A stretch of DNA of 64,000 nucleotides, from assembly GCA_028551475.1 (NCBI GenBank), contig CM052359.1:10851583-10915582 (forward strand), in the 5' to 3' direction. Below the pieces are notes generated by a model, which saw nothing but the letters and a program-made list of their open reading frames with translations, was not told the DNA's origin and made no database searches. Of the stretch, positions 35,896-56,411 are shown piece after piece; the first letter of the stretch is position 1, and each line of letters opens with the position of its first letter. Both the position numbers and the translations under genes were made by a program. The stretch comes from Casuarina equisetifolia. Taxonomy: Eukaryota; Streptophyta; Magnoliopsida; Fagales; Casuarinaceae.

Positions 35896-37226
35896 TCGAT
35901 GGAAATCACAGAATGCTTGTTGCTTCGATCAAGAAATGCTTGTAGCGGTGGAGGTCAAATGGTCTCTGCTTTCTTGCTTAGCACTCTGCAATTTTGGTGG
36001 TCGTTTCCTTCCAGTAATCAATCATTTAGGTTTCTTATGAAGCTTTCTGGACCTTTTTTTTTTAATAAATAAATTAAATAGGAAACTTTGTTAGTAGTAT
36101 TCTAAGACAAGCCTGTTGGGTAGTCAGGTTCATTCTTTCAGGTGGACAATCTAGCCCGACCTCATATCCAGCTTTTCTTAATATCTTACATACCAATAGT
36201 ATATTTGTAATGATGATTAGATAGCATAATATAATCTGTATGCATAAAAAAAGTTACACATAAGTAGGCAGCAATTAACCAACAACACATCATTTCTTCT
36301 CAAATCAGTGGACAAGATGAAAACGTCTCTAACTTCAAAGAGTGAGCGAGTAGTTTTGATGAAGGCGTAATCACTTTCACAAATCACTTTTAAAGTGGTC
36401 ATTTTTTTATAGAAAAGGAAAATTATTTTTCGATGTTATCTTGACCGTTCATATGGAATGATAATCAGGATATAGATGTGCCGCAGATATAGAGGAACCC
36501 AATATTTATAGCTGTATGATTGATAGATTGCTTGCCACTTAAGAAAAAGAATTGGGCTGTTGCCTTTTGGGCTATACACTATTTTCTGATAAAGATGGAG
36601 CAACCCCTTGCCAACGCCCTAAGAGAAGGAAAAAGGAGAAGTTTTTCTTTGAAGCTTTTTCGTCCGTAAGACAACAAACTTACAGATGGCCCTTTCAAAG
36701 TTGGCAACTTCTAATGTGGTCGTATCCTGCTAGGACAAAAACCGAAACTTCATTGTGGTTTCTTGGGAATACTTTTCGATGAGAGGCCAAACAAGCAAAG
36801 ACTCAGTTTGTTTTCCAAGCAAAAAAATCAGCTCCTTTACTCCTTCCTTCCAAAAGATAGTGTTTTTATGCAGCGATTCGCTCAGCAGATGGACAAAACT
36901 AGAAATCATGTTAGCAGAACCTGATGCGAGTTTCCATGATTCGAATAAAGCTTCATTTTTTTCATTAAAAAGCAGAAACAAGCATGGATCTCTTTCTGCT
37001 ATAATGTTTAATATCTTTTGATCGAACCTTGAAACAGTTTAACTAACAAACTCTTTTCCTTTCCCCTCAGACAAACAAGAACAAAGTGAAAGAACCTGCT
37101 TTGGCCAAGGAATTTTTTGATAACTGATAACTCGCATTTTATTATCACGGAAAGCAGCGAAGCTTACAAACATTACAACATTACCAAGACACCCATAGAG
37201 GCCTCATGAACTCAAACTCCTAAAAG
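35896..37226. other. Intergenic region with convergent 3' ends
   Basis: It should contain the 3' UTR of the Agenet gene (plus) and of the DUF538 gene (minus). The open stretches at 36552-36782 (plus) and 36730-36981 (minus) overlap and resemble no family. No repeat was recognised. Confidence 0.5.
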
Positions 37227-37712
37227 TTAGACCTCTTTCACTTCCACAGCTGCCTTCACTTCTACAGCTTCCTTCACTTCCTGGTTTTCCTCCTCAACTT
37301 CAAAGGCTGCCACCGGGAACGATCTGAAGAGCCCTGCTGGGGTCTTGAAAGTAATCTTCCCAGTGGGGGGGTCATCCGTGTAGATTTCACCGAGCGTGAC
37401 CCAGACTAAGAGCTCCTTGGTCTTGACCCCTGTAAGCTTCTTGATCTTTCTGGGCTCGACATAAGCTGTGACTTCGGTGGCATAAGACGCAAGCTTCCCA
37501 ATCTTCTGAAACTTGTGGGTTGTTTCCTTTTTCTGCTTTAGCCAAACGAAGCCAGTCTCTCTCACATACCCACATTCCACGATGTCTTGCAAGGGCAATA
37601 GGCCATTAGGCAAGCCTACTTCCTTGAGCAACTCCTTGGACTTCACTTGACAAATCTGGTCTCCCTGATAGAACTCTGCCTTGGCCTTGATCTCCTCTGT
37701 GATTACAGACAT
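37227..37712 (-). CDS. DUF538 family protein
   Basis: A single-exon gene of 161 residues. I chose the Met of MSVITEEIKAKAEFY at 37712 because homologues start there; an in-frame Met four codons earlier (37724) is possible. The body has the conserved DUF538 blocks: SKELLKEVGLPNGLLPLQDI, ECGYVRETGFVWLKQKK, VTAYVEPRKIKKLTGVKTKE and GKITFKTPAGLFRSFPVAAF. The last 25 residues are a low-complexity Glu/Val/Lys tail with the repeated unit E-V-K-(E/A)-A-V. No signal peptide or membrane segment is seen. DUF538 proteins are plant-specific, often stress-induced, and their biochemistry is poorly settled, so I assign no function. Confidence 0.93.
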   Translation of the reverse strand: MSVITEEIKAKAEFYQGDQICQVKSKELLKEVGLPNGLLPLQDIVECGYVRETGFVWLKQKKETTHKFQKIGKLASYATEVTAYVEPRKIKKLTGVKTKELLVWVTLGEIYTDDPPTGKITFKTPAGLFRSFPVAAFEVEEENQEVKEAVEVKAAVEVKEV

Positions 37713-37800
37713 TTTCCTCAACACTTCACTGACAGCCTGAATGTAGAGAGGTGCAAATGGACTCGAGAACCAATATGGAAACTTTAGAAGAAGAGTCTGG

Positions 37801-37810
37801 ATTAATATAG
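37801..37810 (-). promoter_or_regulatory. TATA-like box of the DUF538 gene (predicted)
   Basis: The minus strand reads CTATATTAAT about 90 bp upstream of the chosen ATG. The match and spacing are plausible but weak. Confidence 0.35.
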
Positions 37811-39356
37811 TTGTGTAGCTACGTCTTTACCCTTGCCCTTTCCCAAAACTTCAGTAGTGCCACTAAGGTTTACGTCAAGAGCAGAGGTTGCCAGGCCATT
37901 AATATAAAAAGAAAGATGACAATTTAGGTGAACACTAAGGGCAGTTTCAGTGACTATCTGCATGTGTAACCCTCCGTGGTGCTGGTGAACATTTATGGCG
38001 GAATTAAGAGGGCAGTGGCGAGTTAGGCAGTTGACCAATTAGAGCAGCCCACATGGAATGTGGTTGGGAATGCTTACCTATTTATGATGGTTGACGGATG
38101 TGATGAATGGAAGGGAAAAGCATCCCCCAACAATCACTCCCCCCTTTGAGTAAATGACTTTTGTTTGTTTGCTTTACTTGCTAAAACACCCAAATTAGAG
38201 AAGTTGACTGGAAGTCTCATTTTGAACCGGAAACATTATAGTAGTTATTAGGTTTGTCATATCCAAGACTCATTTCATTTAATAAACCTGTTGTGGAAGC
38301 TAAAAATCAATGAGATTCTGAAGTTTTCCATGAAAACCCCATATTCCCACCAACAAAGTGTGACTTTGATCGTCACTTAAAAGCTGTGTTCATGATTTCA
38401 ACAGGAGAACTGAATGAAAGCAACATACTTTTTCCACTCACGATTTTTGTCCCTGCGGATTGCGAGGATTTCTCATGCCTGTCATCCTGGAATCATTTCC
38501 TGGTGGTGCATAATGCCACGTTTCAGTTTCGATTGGGTTAGGTTAGCGCTGATTAGGGGCTACTCAACTTGGGACTCATCATTTTGATGTTTCGCACACC
38601 ATATTTGCCAAAGATAGATTGTAGTTCGCACGTGGATCGGTAGGAGTTCGCATGGGTTTTCTTTGTTTATGCAAAAGAACAGAAGGCAAATTTGACTACT
38701 TGTAATCTTTTCTTGGATCTCGTGAACAACATAGGAGCCCATCCCGATCCTTAATCATCAACTAACAAATTGCCCGTTTAAATACGCAACGGACTTGTAT
38801 CAATTACAACGCAAACCTAACAACTGCCTTGTTCATTTGAGCCTGACATACATTGAATGGAAGAACACCGAGAGATGGAAGCTTCTCAACTACACCGATC
38901 ATAAGTTGAATATCTATTTGTTCACCAAGTTTCAACAGCTCAAGTCCCATCCAGAAGGAAAGAAAAATGCCAAGAACTAATATTGGTATAAACTACAGGA
39001 AATCAGCACTGCAAAACACTTCTAGTGCAAAATTTCTCACTGATCACTATTAACTGTAATGAATAAATGTAGAATATGTAAAGACCCTCAAGATTGAGGA
39101 AAGTACTGGACAAACGTTCTACCACTACCTTTTTCTACCGTCTTTTGAGAGCAATAAATGGAATGTTTAATTTAGTTCAAAACAAAAAGGGTCGTATGAT
39201 AAACCCACTGATGCACAATTTGTGCACGAAATTGATCAGCGAGGATAATCAGTCACTCCTCACTTCTGACATGAAACCAATTTGCAGAGGAAAGTCCTGG
39301 ATTTGCTCTTATCTTCGAATAAATCAATCTTGGCCAGTCAAGTTACAACAGGATTA
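37811..39356. other. Intergenic region between ICP55 3' end and DUF538 promoter
   Basis: It contains the DUF538 upstream region (left part) and the ICP55 3' UTR (right part, minus). Short open stretches (37802-38038, 38560-38742, 38795-38980, 39094-39387) have no recognisable similarity; the last one is antisense to the final ICP55 exon. Confidence 0.5.
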
Positions 39357-41425
39357 TCAATTGGAAGCAGCTCTGATCTTATTATAGCTCCCCATCCCAT
39401 TTCCGCAGCTGAAGTTATTTAGCAAGGATTCAATGTGTTTAACTTCTTTTGGCATTGACCCAGTGAGGACCTGATATCAAAACAGTGTGGACAATCGATA
39501 ATGATCAAATAATCTATCAGCCATAAAGATATAGAAAGGTGGCACATTTTCTGGACACTTTAAGACAAAATCCAAGCCAAAAAATGTAAAAATACCTTAA
39601 CAGTAATGTCTAAATGGTCATATCAACTTGAACAAGCCACAAACCAACATGCTAGGGAATTTATGGTTCTTATTAATGATGGCTGTTAACTAACACCACC
39701 ACTTCTTTTCCAATTTCAACCAATAATTAAAATAGTTTGGCAAAAGAAAATTACTACACTATCATTATTGACGCACCACATAAAGTTTTACAACGAATAT
39801 TAAGTGTGGTCAGAATATAATAGCCAAAAGCAGCTACCATAAGTGCATTAATAACACATCTATCCTTTTTTCAACGTGTACGACTCACAAGGACTGAAAT
39901 ACCAGATCCAGCAGTCAGGGAACAGTACTAATTCACTCGAAATTAAATCTAATTTGTACCTCATAACCAGTTTCTGTAATGAGGACCTCATCCTCAATCC
40001 TCATCCCTATGCCTTTGTACCTGCATAATACATTCTCAATCCTCAGCATATAGACACAACCTACTTTTTGTCAGAACATGTACACCAAGAAGCTAAGCAT
40101 CAGGTTTAATGTAATTATGTCAGGGTAAGAGGTATAAGAGAAAGTAACATATTTAAAATTCAGGGAAGACTTTGGAACTTGAGTATGACATATCAGGAAA
40201 AAGATATAGAGGTAACTGTAACAGTAAACAAATAATGATTCAAATAAATCAAGAATAATAATAAGAAATGTCCAATGCAAGTTTAGGGGGAAAGTTATCT
40301 GAAGTCCAAGACTCTAAATTATGAGGGAACAGAAAATTGGTCCAAAAAATTAACTTGCACTGTTCCATAAATAACTTGTAAATTTACTAAACTATCCACA
40401 ATAAATTCGCTTACATAGACAATAAAGTAGAAACAATTATTAGTGAGTAACTGAGACACAAAAAGGCTGATAAATTAAATCTGCTTTACTTTATTATCAG
40501 GGCTTACACACTCAATTTGCTAGGGGCATGCTTCACATATCACTGGGGTAGAAAAGAGCAAAAGAAACATAAGATATTCGAGAATCACTGCTTTAACGAA
40601 AAATGAGGCTAATTATAGAAACTATACTAAGAGCATAATAAGTCCCAGTACATAAGGTCAAGAAGTTAGATATAACATTAATGTCAAGAAGCTCAATAAC
40701 TACCTCTTTGGACCATCAGAAAAAGATGGGATGTAGATTCCAGGTTCAATTGTTATCACCTACCCATTTGCAAGAGAGGAGAAAAAAAAAAAGGATCAAA
40801 AATTGTAGTAAACAAATCAGTCATGGTAAAATAAATGCAAGTGGACATAGATCCAAGCTGCCTATCATACAAGGGGAAAACAATCACTCGAGTGCAATTG
40901 TAGGTCTATTTTGCTGGCTTCTGTATTCCATCAAGGCGTTGTGAAATATGATTTAAAGCACATTGAATGCCATTATTTCTCACTGTTTTCAGAGGCAAAA
41001 TGCGCAATGGGAGAAGAAGATTGCTGAACCCTATAATTTAATATTTGTTAAATCTAGTATTTTAAACAGGTGAACAGAAAAAACGAAGATAAATTTGTCC
41101 AAGTAAACCCAGCCACATCACTTGAAAAAATGCAATAATTTCTCTAGATCCGAATACTAACACAATGTTCTAGATCCAAAGAAAAAATAAATAAGTGAAC
41201 AAAAGTTATTCACCCAACCACCAAAAGGGATGTCTTAACATTATCTGACCGTCATTGGCAGCAAAACATGCCGGATGCTACAGAACCTGAAGGCATTAAA
41301 AGGAGAGTGGTTGTTCAATCAGGAAAACAACTTACAACACCTGGCTCCAATGGCCGGTAATAGCTGATCTTTGAGCAATCATGCACATCCATTCCGAGAT
41401 AGTGACCTGGACAACAGAAAATAGA

Positions 41426-41456
<31 letters not shown>

Positions 41457-41457
41457 C

Positions 41458-41496
<39 letters not shown>

Positions 41497-44400
41497 AGAT
41501 TAATTAGCAATTTAGTACTAGTTACCTTTCCAACAATGAATTTTAAATATGAGAAACCAAAACATTAGATATACTATGAACTAGGCATGAAGAGTAACAT
41601 TATGACAAGGCTATACCTTACCAACATTTGCCAAAAAATGAAAGAACAAAGATAATGAAATAATAAAAACAGGAATATGCGTAAAAAAGGATGAATAGAG
41701 ATACCTATAGAAGTTGGGTTCAGCTGATGGTAGGAACTGCTTCCCTCATCTTTCAAAATTCCCATCTCCTCGAGTCCTTTTCGTAGCATTCCAACCTACG
41801 CAGGCATATGATCATCGAGGTTTATAACATTAAAGCAGCTTGTAGGTAGAAGACAACCCAATAAAGCATATCCAAGCAACTGAAATTAAAATATACTTCT
41901 AATAGGATAAGGCCAATTTACTAACACCTGACCTACGCCAACTTTATGTGATCAGGAAAAGTCTATAATATTAATAGTTACAACACAGTATAGGAGCCTT
42001 AGTGGTGAATAATATGACGAAATAAAGTAAGAGATCAGGAAACACAAATAGACAACTGCAAATGAATTCAGCCTCTCATGGGTAAAATGCTATTCTGTGC
42101 TTTTCATGTTTCTTCTATAAACTCTTTTAGATGAAATTTTACAGCTCATGCAATGGAAAAGCAGAGGATAGAGAACAGTTTAGATGCACAAAAGCATACA
42201 GAATGATTGTGTATTTGCTGAATGGAAGCACCAGGTCTGCAAAGCTTCAGGCATTCCACGTTTGTTTGCAGTATAAGATCATAAAGCTCTTCCTGAGATA
42301 AACACATCACCAGGTATAATAGTTTGTAGAAAGAGAATAATATGGTGACAAAAGTTGAAGCTACAGAAAAAGCCAAGCAGATAAGCTGACAGTACGAGTG
42401 ATTGGTGGACATGTCTAATTTGTCATCTTAAAGTTCACTAAGATAACAAAATGGTCAATAAATGTGCACAATGAATACAATTCATCTACAATATTATTTT
42501 CACAAGATATTTGAGATTTACGTGTCATTAGTTGAAGAATCTAACGAGGTAAGTATGGAGCCCTCAAAGTTTATATCAGGAGAAAAAAACATAATACACT
42601 AACAACGAAAGTATATTAAAATCTGTTTAAATTATGATAAACATGCACAGAATACACAACAATGAGGATGCTTTCCCCAAGCATTCTCATTTAGAATGTG
42701 AATATGCAAGCGCACAAATGTGTACTTGATGATGACACGTAGAAGCAGTCCAACAAATCATTGATCTGGCTGTAAGTTTTTACAATATTTTTTTAGTCCC
42801 TTCTTGTAATGACTAAGGCACAACCAAACGCAGTCAGGTATAGATATCTCTTGTGGCTTTTCACACATTCTCAATCTTCTCCTAGTGTTTTAAAATCAGG
42901 TTCCAGATAAGCTGCATAAGTTGTCCAGATAAACATTTGGATTCCAACCCATTATTATGCGTATAAAACTTTCATGTCACTAAGAAAACACAGATACAAA
43001 TTCACTGCAAACAACCAAAGAAACAGAAAAGTACATATGACTCGCAGTTTCAAAGAAAAGATAGTATAGGAAACAAAAAGAGGACTTCAGGAATCAGGTT
43101 CGTGTCCATTACTGGACCTGCATAGAATCTCAGCCGAAAAAAAGATGGGCCTCTTGAGTTAAATAGTAAGAGTCAAATAGATAGACAAGCTGAACCCATA
43201 ACATCAAGGTTTGAGGCAAAAACATTTTTAACCCAAGAAAAGAAAAGCATATAGCTACACCTTTCCATGCAATGCAGTTTTTGGTTAAAAGATTAACCTT
43301 GACGCTCTACACCACTTAAAATATTTCAATGCAAACCAACGAATTATAGAATTGATGGATAAAATGACCACTCAATAGGGAGGATGCAGAAGAGGCAAGT
43401 AGAAGGAGTGAATTAAACAATGATGCTTAACAAATTTTTCCAGGAACTGGTGCTTATTATAAATATGAACATAAACTTTGAATCCAAGATATGTTTAACA
43501 ATAATCATTGTGAAGGAAAACAGAATTAAAATTTCATGAAACAAACTTTAGTTTTATGAATTTTCATAGGGGCATGTTTATCCTATCAAGCTTACGTCAT
43601 CTATCTAGTAGTAAAAGGACCTTCAACAGAGAATGCTAACAGAATAGACACAAAAATTGACCGGCACATACTTGAGCAGAAGAGAAGCTACCACAGGGTG
43701 GCCAGGTACGCGTAAGATCACTAACATAACCATGCAACTCACACCCGACATCCATTAAAACAAGCTCCCCATCCTCAATCTGCAAGAGGTATTATAAAAA
43801 TCCCACAATCATAGATTATCTATGTGCAATAAAAAGTGGGCAAAATTTACAATTTACCTCCCTGTCATATAACCTTTCTCAGTACTAAAAAGTGACATGA
43901 AACTCCTCTACTTTGGAGTAAATTGGAATTGGCAGCTTATCCATCCACACAAACAGAAACATAAACTTAACTTGCAAGCGAGTTACTTACCCAATAAAAT
44001 CAAAGAACTTCACAATCGTGTTAGCAGTCACATAATCTTTTCCTCTCTTCATCATCCTTAATTTTTAATGTGAAAGCCAAAATAATAATAATAATAAATA
44101 AATAAATAAATAAAATTGTTCTAATTTTTTTCTTTAAAACAAAGTTATCTCAAGAAAGACAAAATAAATACGACTTTATCTATTAACTTTTCAATATATC
44201 AAATAAGATTTCCCGATCTGACTCTGCAATAATTAATGTCATCTGGTTTCTGTCCATCTAGCCCTATTGCACCACAGCCAATCATTCAATAGTAAATGAA
44301 CACACCACCAACAAACATTGTCATCCACCATAGCTAACACCGTCTAGTCCCATGGCCCAAAGTTCAAATTTTTGCATCTTAATCGTAACCATATAACTAT

Positions 44401-47400
44401 CAATAAACATCACCTAATCACCATCAACCGGAGGTAAACCGATTAAAACCACCATCACGAAATCCATGCCACTGCCCAAAACTAATGTCGATGAGCAACC
44501 ACCAATTGAATCCTTCATACCAACCACGTTGCTTAGGACATTGTAGTGCTATCAACCTCCACGTACAAATCCATTCAACAAAACCCTAGTTAAGGTTCAT
44601 ATAAGATTCCTACCAGCAAACTGAACATCTAAAGAGGAATCATCTTTTCTGTATTTTCATTTACTGCAGAAGCTGTATTGAAGGGAAAAAAATAATAACT
44701 ATAGCCAGATAAATGACCTAAAAAATATCTCTTGTTTGGTGAATGAATCGATGAAGGAGAAAACTTAAAGAAGGAATTACATGTGCTGAGGCAATCAGTG
44801 TAAAGATCAGAAGACGAAACTAACATTAGTAATAGCACCTGCTTAATGCCAAATTCTTCACTGTCATCTTTTCCCTCTATAAATAAAGCCACATCATTCA
44901 TATTAGGGCTATTGGATAGATGGTGTGATAAATTATGACACGGACTTTAATAAGTGATGCTCAAATTGTAAAAATCACTTGTGTTTGCCATTAGCTTGGA
45001 TGGGAAAAGCTAACTGTTTCAATGTAGTCCAAGACAGACGGACATTTAGAGTCACTCCTTAGATGTAAATAATGTAGAATGTAATAAAGTAATGAGAAAG
45101 GGAGATAACTTTTAGATTACTGGGAGGAAAAAAAAAAACTGCCTGCACCTTTTGGCGACAATAAAAACTAGGTTTTGCTTTCACTACTGGCCTTACCTTC
45201 TGGTCATTTCGAAAATAATGAATGACGCTAGCATTAGGTCCACCACCAACCACAGGGTTGAATCTGCTAAGGGATTTCAAAAATTAGGAAACCAAAGCCA
45301 AGAATCTAGCATAAAATAACTTCGAAACCCATATATTTGATACAATCTTCTTGATACCCCAGCAAACAATTTGCATTAAGTGGTAAATGTAAACTAGTGA
45401 AAAACTAAATCATGCTTTTAGATCCAATCCTCCGATAAGTGAGGAAAAAGGAACTTACGCCATTCTCTGAGCACCTCTCATTCTGCATTCATATTCAACC
45501 TTGGCTGATAGCACAGCTTCAAAAGGATATGACTTCGAATGAAACATTGTCTGCAGAAGAGCCTAACCAAGGGCAAACTACGTATTACAGGTGCAGCAGA
45601 CAACCCACTTAAAATTACCAAAGTTCCATGTTGCAATGACATAGTTTCAGCATGAACTACTATCACTACCATAAGACAATGACAAACAGACATCTTCACT
45701 GTGAACGGGGCAATGAGCTGATGGAAATATAGTGGACCTCCATCCCTCTTCAAATTAAGGTTTCTCAACTTCAAACCATTTATTTGATATATGTTTGATT
45801 CAACATGGACTTGAATCAAGTGACTACATCGGGAATATCAATTAACTTTTGTTGTCCAACCCTATCCAAGGCCATATGCCTGGTTGACTAATTTTAGAGG
45901 CAAAGTTGCCTCTTAGATAGAGTTGGAAATCAAATAATTTGGTCAAACCTTCGCAGGGTGAAAACCAACTTGTAGGGCCAAGCGATCTAACTCTATTTAT
46001 GTCATGAGAAAATCATCAATTAACTTCCAGCAAGTAGTAATTACTCTGACAAGTCTATGTGATCTGTTAGATATGAATGTCATGTTTCTTTCATGTAATC
46101 TCATAGAAACTTTATTACATACCTCTTCAATCTCTATCATGTAATAGAAACATTATAACAGGTCCCTTCAATTGAAGAAATATGCCTAACAACTTCTTCT
46201 TTACTAGGTCCAAAATTGGCAGTAATGTAGATATCGGAAGTACCTGGCATGCAATGGATGCAGATTCTCTCAGCAACTTAAGCTCTGCTGGTGATTTTTT
46301 CCAACGTAACTCATGGGTAAAATTAGACAGATCTTCCACTTTGCCACTGTTAGCTGCTTTCTGAAAGGGTTCCAAACGCATATATGTTGGTGTGGCTGTC
46401 TGCAGATTGTGGAACAATTTCACCGATCCCCTGATGATTTCTGGAAGAATCTGCAGTCAATAAGAGTGAATATTACTGTTGTGTGAATAACAAAAACTTG
46501 GTACATAGGTCATTTCAACTTCTGAATGAACACTTGGGAAGCACTCATGTCTCACATAACTGATCAATTCGTGCAGTAGTTTCTTAGAAACAACAGTTGT
46601 CAGAAAAATATACAAATGTCATTTGAATGTAACACTTGCTCATGCAAATTAGGTTAATCAGTTTCGGATACATTATGTAGTGATTCCAGCTTGATGCATG
46701 AGCACGGATCCATAGATAAAAGACTGAATACAAGCTTACCACACCAAAAGATTGCATCACTAACACTTACAACTTGAATCTACGCAATCTCTATGTCAAT
46801 GATGCAATCCTCTGATATTCAACATCACCTGATTATTCAACTTTACCTCAGGCAACCTTCTCATTGGATATGCTTTATCAGCCTTAAACGTCTTCAAAGC
46901 TGCATCAACTCCTGCAATTTGCCCTTCCCAAATAACATCCTATATAAATAACAAATAAAACAATTAGCTCATTATTTCATTGCATTATCCATGAAGGATA
47001 AACAATAGCCATTATTTGGAAGATAAACACATGTAGTTTGGCCAATAGATAGTTGAATAGTAACCTATTTGCACGCTTACATTCTAGAGAACCAAAAATT
47101 CAAAGGAGATTGATGCCATTTCTGCAGAAACATGTTTAATATAACATAACTCGCTAAAGTCTTGCGAAAACTCCATTAAACAAGATTGAACGTACATAGG
47201 GATCTGGTTCTGGCATGAACATACATAAACCGCACTCATGACCTAAAACTGCCATGCTTCCAGGCTGTTGGCAGCCAGTAATATATAAAAAATCAGCATC
47301 TTGCCGAAATGTGTAAGGCACAACATCTGTCATCATTTTTACAGGGGCAGCTGCAATGATGACCACACTCCTTTCTGGGAGAAGATCCAACAACTTTTTT

Positions 47401-48690
47401 CGCCTAGATATGTATTCCTCAGTGGTTATTCCAGGAGTGATCTCCCCTTCTCTAAGTAACTGCACAGGCAAACAAAATTAAGTCCATAACTACTAAGAAA
47501 AGTTAGAATCAGTCTGATCTGAGTGGCAAAAACAATATGCCACACAAGCAAGTGGCTGTATTTACATGCCTAGACTGTTCAGTTTGCTAGTCACTTTATG
47601 CACAGAAATTAACACTCAATGTTAAGGAGTAGAACCTGCGGGTGAGATGCGGGAGTTGGCTGACCAATATCAGTGACCTTCGCACAATATGCACGGTAAC
47701 CTGTAAACTGCTAAATAAACCCATAGAACACCAATGTTAGACCATATATACGGAGATTAATGGACTACTTTTTTTTTTTTTTTTTGTCTATGGAGAATAA
47801 CGAACTAATTGTTTAGTGTACTATATCTAAGGGGATTAATGAACTACTTATTTGTTTTTTAATGACAGAAATAACTTTGACGTATAATGTGAACTTTTGT
47901 TCACCACCTGACCATTAAATTTGTGCGGACATTTCTACACCAGGGAAGACGGATTATGAAAATTGAAGAGGGGAAAATCTTTGATGTCTTCATGTTGAAA
48001 AGAAATTAAAAAGTTAAAAACAATAAAAAGCTAGAAATCCCAAAGCATCAGAAACTAAGTAAGTTAATCCCATAAACCACAAGTGACAAAAAGTGGGGGA
48101 AGAACAAAAAAATAGGAAGAAAAGATCCACCAACACTTCGGTATTCATCAGCACCTATCACCAAAAAATTTGTATGTCCTATTTAACATGCCGGTAAATT
48201 CTCGCCAAAAGCTACAAGTATGCTTGACGGCGACAATTTTAAGCCCGTTTCACAACACTCGAGTAAATGGCCTAGCCGAATAGCATGCATGTTATACTTA
48301 GTCCCAAATATTCGAACTCCAAAACAAAACCTAGAATTGTAGAATTGGGGCAAACGAAAAAGAAAACCCCAACAAAAGTGATTTGAAAGTTTCAAGAAAT
48401 CTTCATGAACAACCATCAGCTTTTAGACAGAAAGAAAATGCGAGTTAACAACGAAGCAACCAACTTTAAGCATTTAACAAGCTTCAGCTCACAACAAACG
48501 GGACAGTTATAGACTCAGCAGACTATTTGAGAGACGCACACTTGATGATTCAACTCAGGAATTGCAATCCAATAGAACTCTTTTCAAGGAAAAAGCTATA
48601 TAACGTATTAGAATGAGCATCACAGCTTTCTAGGTACTTTACTTGTTTATGGGAGATTCTCTGTGGCAGTTTTCTAACGAGAATCTGCAT
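39357..48690 (-). CDS. ICP55: Xaa-Pro aminopeptidase P, ICP55-type (mitochondrial intermediate cleaving peptidase)
   Basis: The gene has fourteen exons: 48643-48690, 47636-47710, 47196-47459, 46847-46939, 46244-46450, 45459-45562, 45197-45263, 43672-43779, 42200-42292, 41705-41795, 41336-41406, 40704-40759, 39960-40020 and 39357-39470. All junctions are GT-AG and the phases close, giving 483 residues. The tiny first exon encodes [16 protein letters not shown], a basic amphipathic-type mitochondrial presequence. The N-terminal aminopeptidase P domain covers about residues 45-200. The M24 metallopeptidase domain follows, with the five metal ligands in place: Asp296, Asp307, His385, Glu412 and Glu435. 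In the known family, ICP55 trims one residue from mitochondrial proteins after presequence removal, stabilising them. The similarity to Arabidopsis At1g09300 is clear from recall. A compound microsatellite lies in the intron between exons 10 and 11. Confidence 0.95.
41427..41493. repeat. Compound (TA)n(TG)n(GA)n microsatellite
   Basis: A short TA run passes into about eleven TG units, one CG interruption and about seventeen GA units. It lies in the ICP55 intron just upstream (in gene sense) of exon 11, about 20 bp from its acceptor. Confidence 0.95.
44079..44115. repeat. (AAT)n(AAAT)n microsatellite
   Basis: ATA trinucleotides pass into AAAT tetranucleotides within the 1.4-kb ICP55 intron between exons 7 and 8. 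Confidence 0.9.
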
Positions 48691-49497
48691 TTTGTTGCTT
48701 ATTGCTTTTCTTCTTTCGCTATTCTCTCGGTAGGACAGATGCCGTCCGGACGAACTACCGAACTAGGCACGACGGAGATACTCGGTTTGGTTTTAAGGCG
48801 GTTCGAAAAGTTTCGGACTCCACGGTTTGGCCAGGTGCAGGAGCTGCTTTTCTCTGCAACATGAATAAGGATTGCAAACGACGACGTTGATTCGTAGCGT
48901 TGCTAACTCCTCGCAAGCAGCAATCTTTGTCAATGGAGCGTGAAGGAGTTTATCAATTTTTTTTTTCATCAAGTCTCTTTCAGTTTTGAGTTTCCGAATT
49001 AATTGTTTAAAGAAGTAGATACCGAGGGATAAGCAAGGAAGGAGGACAATCGGAAATTAAATAAAACATTGAATCAAAAGACTTAGGTTTAAAGACAAGT
49101 CTCAGAATATTTTTTATTTTAAAATCGTTTTCAATTTGAACCCTCATAAACCCATAATAGACCTTTGTCTAATGAAGCTTAATTCTAATCCCACTATCCA
49201 ATTATGCACTTGCTAAAATGGGCACATAGCAGTATGCGGACACAATCTATCTATAAGAGTAAATGGAATTCAAGTGAATATACCGTTTAACCCACAAAGT
49301 GGCTGCTGACAGGATATCAAGAACTTATCTCAATTTAATTTCTAGTCGTTTGATAGCAACTTTACGTCTGATAAATGACAAACGACAATTCTTGAATCTG
49401 GATCGCGTTTTCTATCACTGGATATTTGGTATTTCAAATAGTGTCAATGACAAGTCTACGTCTTGCAGAGACTACCAGCAATGTGCTTTTAATGTTG
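48691..49497. other. Intergenic region: ICP55 promoter/5' UTR and STR6 3' UTR
   Basis: The 200 bases upstream of the ICP55 ATG are relatively GC-rich (CGG and CCG words near 48730-48840), as expected for a 5' UTR and core promoter. A T run (48958-48966) follows. The right half should hold the 3' UTR of the next gene. An open stretch at 48643-48864 (plus) is antisense to the ICP55 first exon and is not supported. Confidence 0.5.

Positions 49498-56411
<6,914 letters not shown>

Noticed and set aside
48702..48890. Minus-strand MLQRKAAPAPG as the ICP55 first exon
   Set aside because: It runs into a stop and does not match the family, whereas MQILVRKL at 48690 has a donor in phase with the next exon and a typical presequence.
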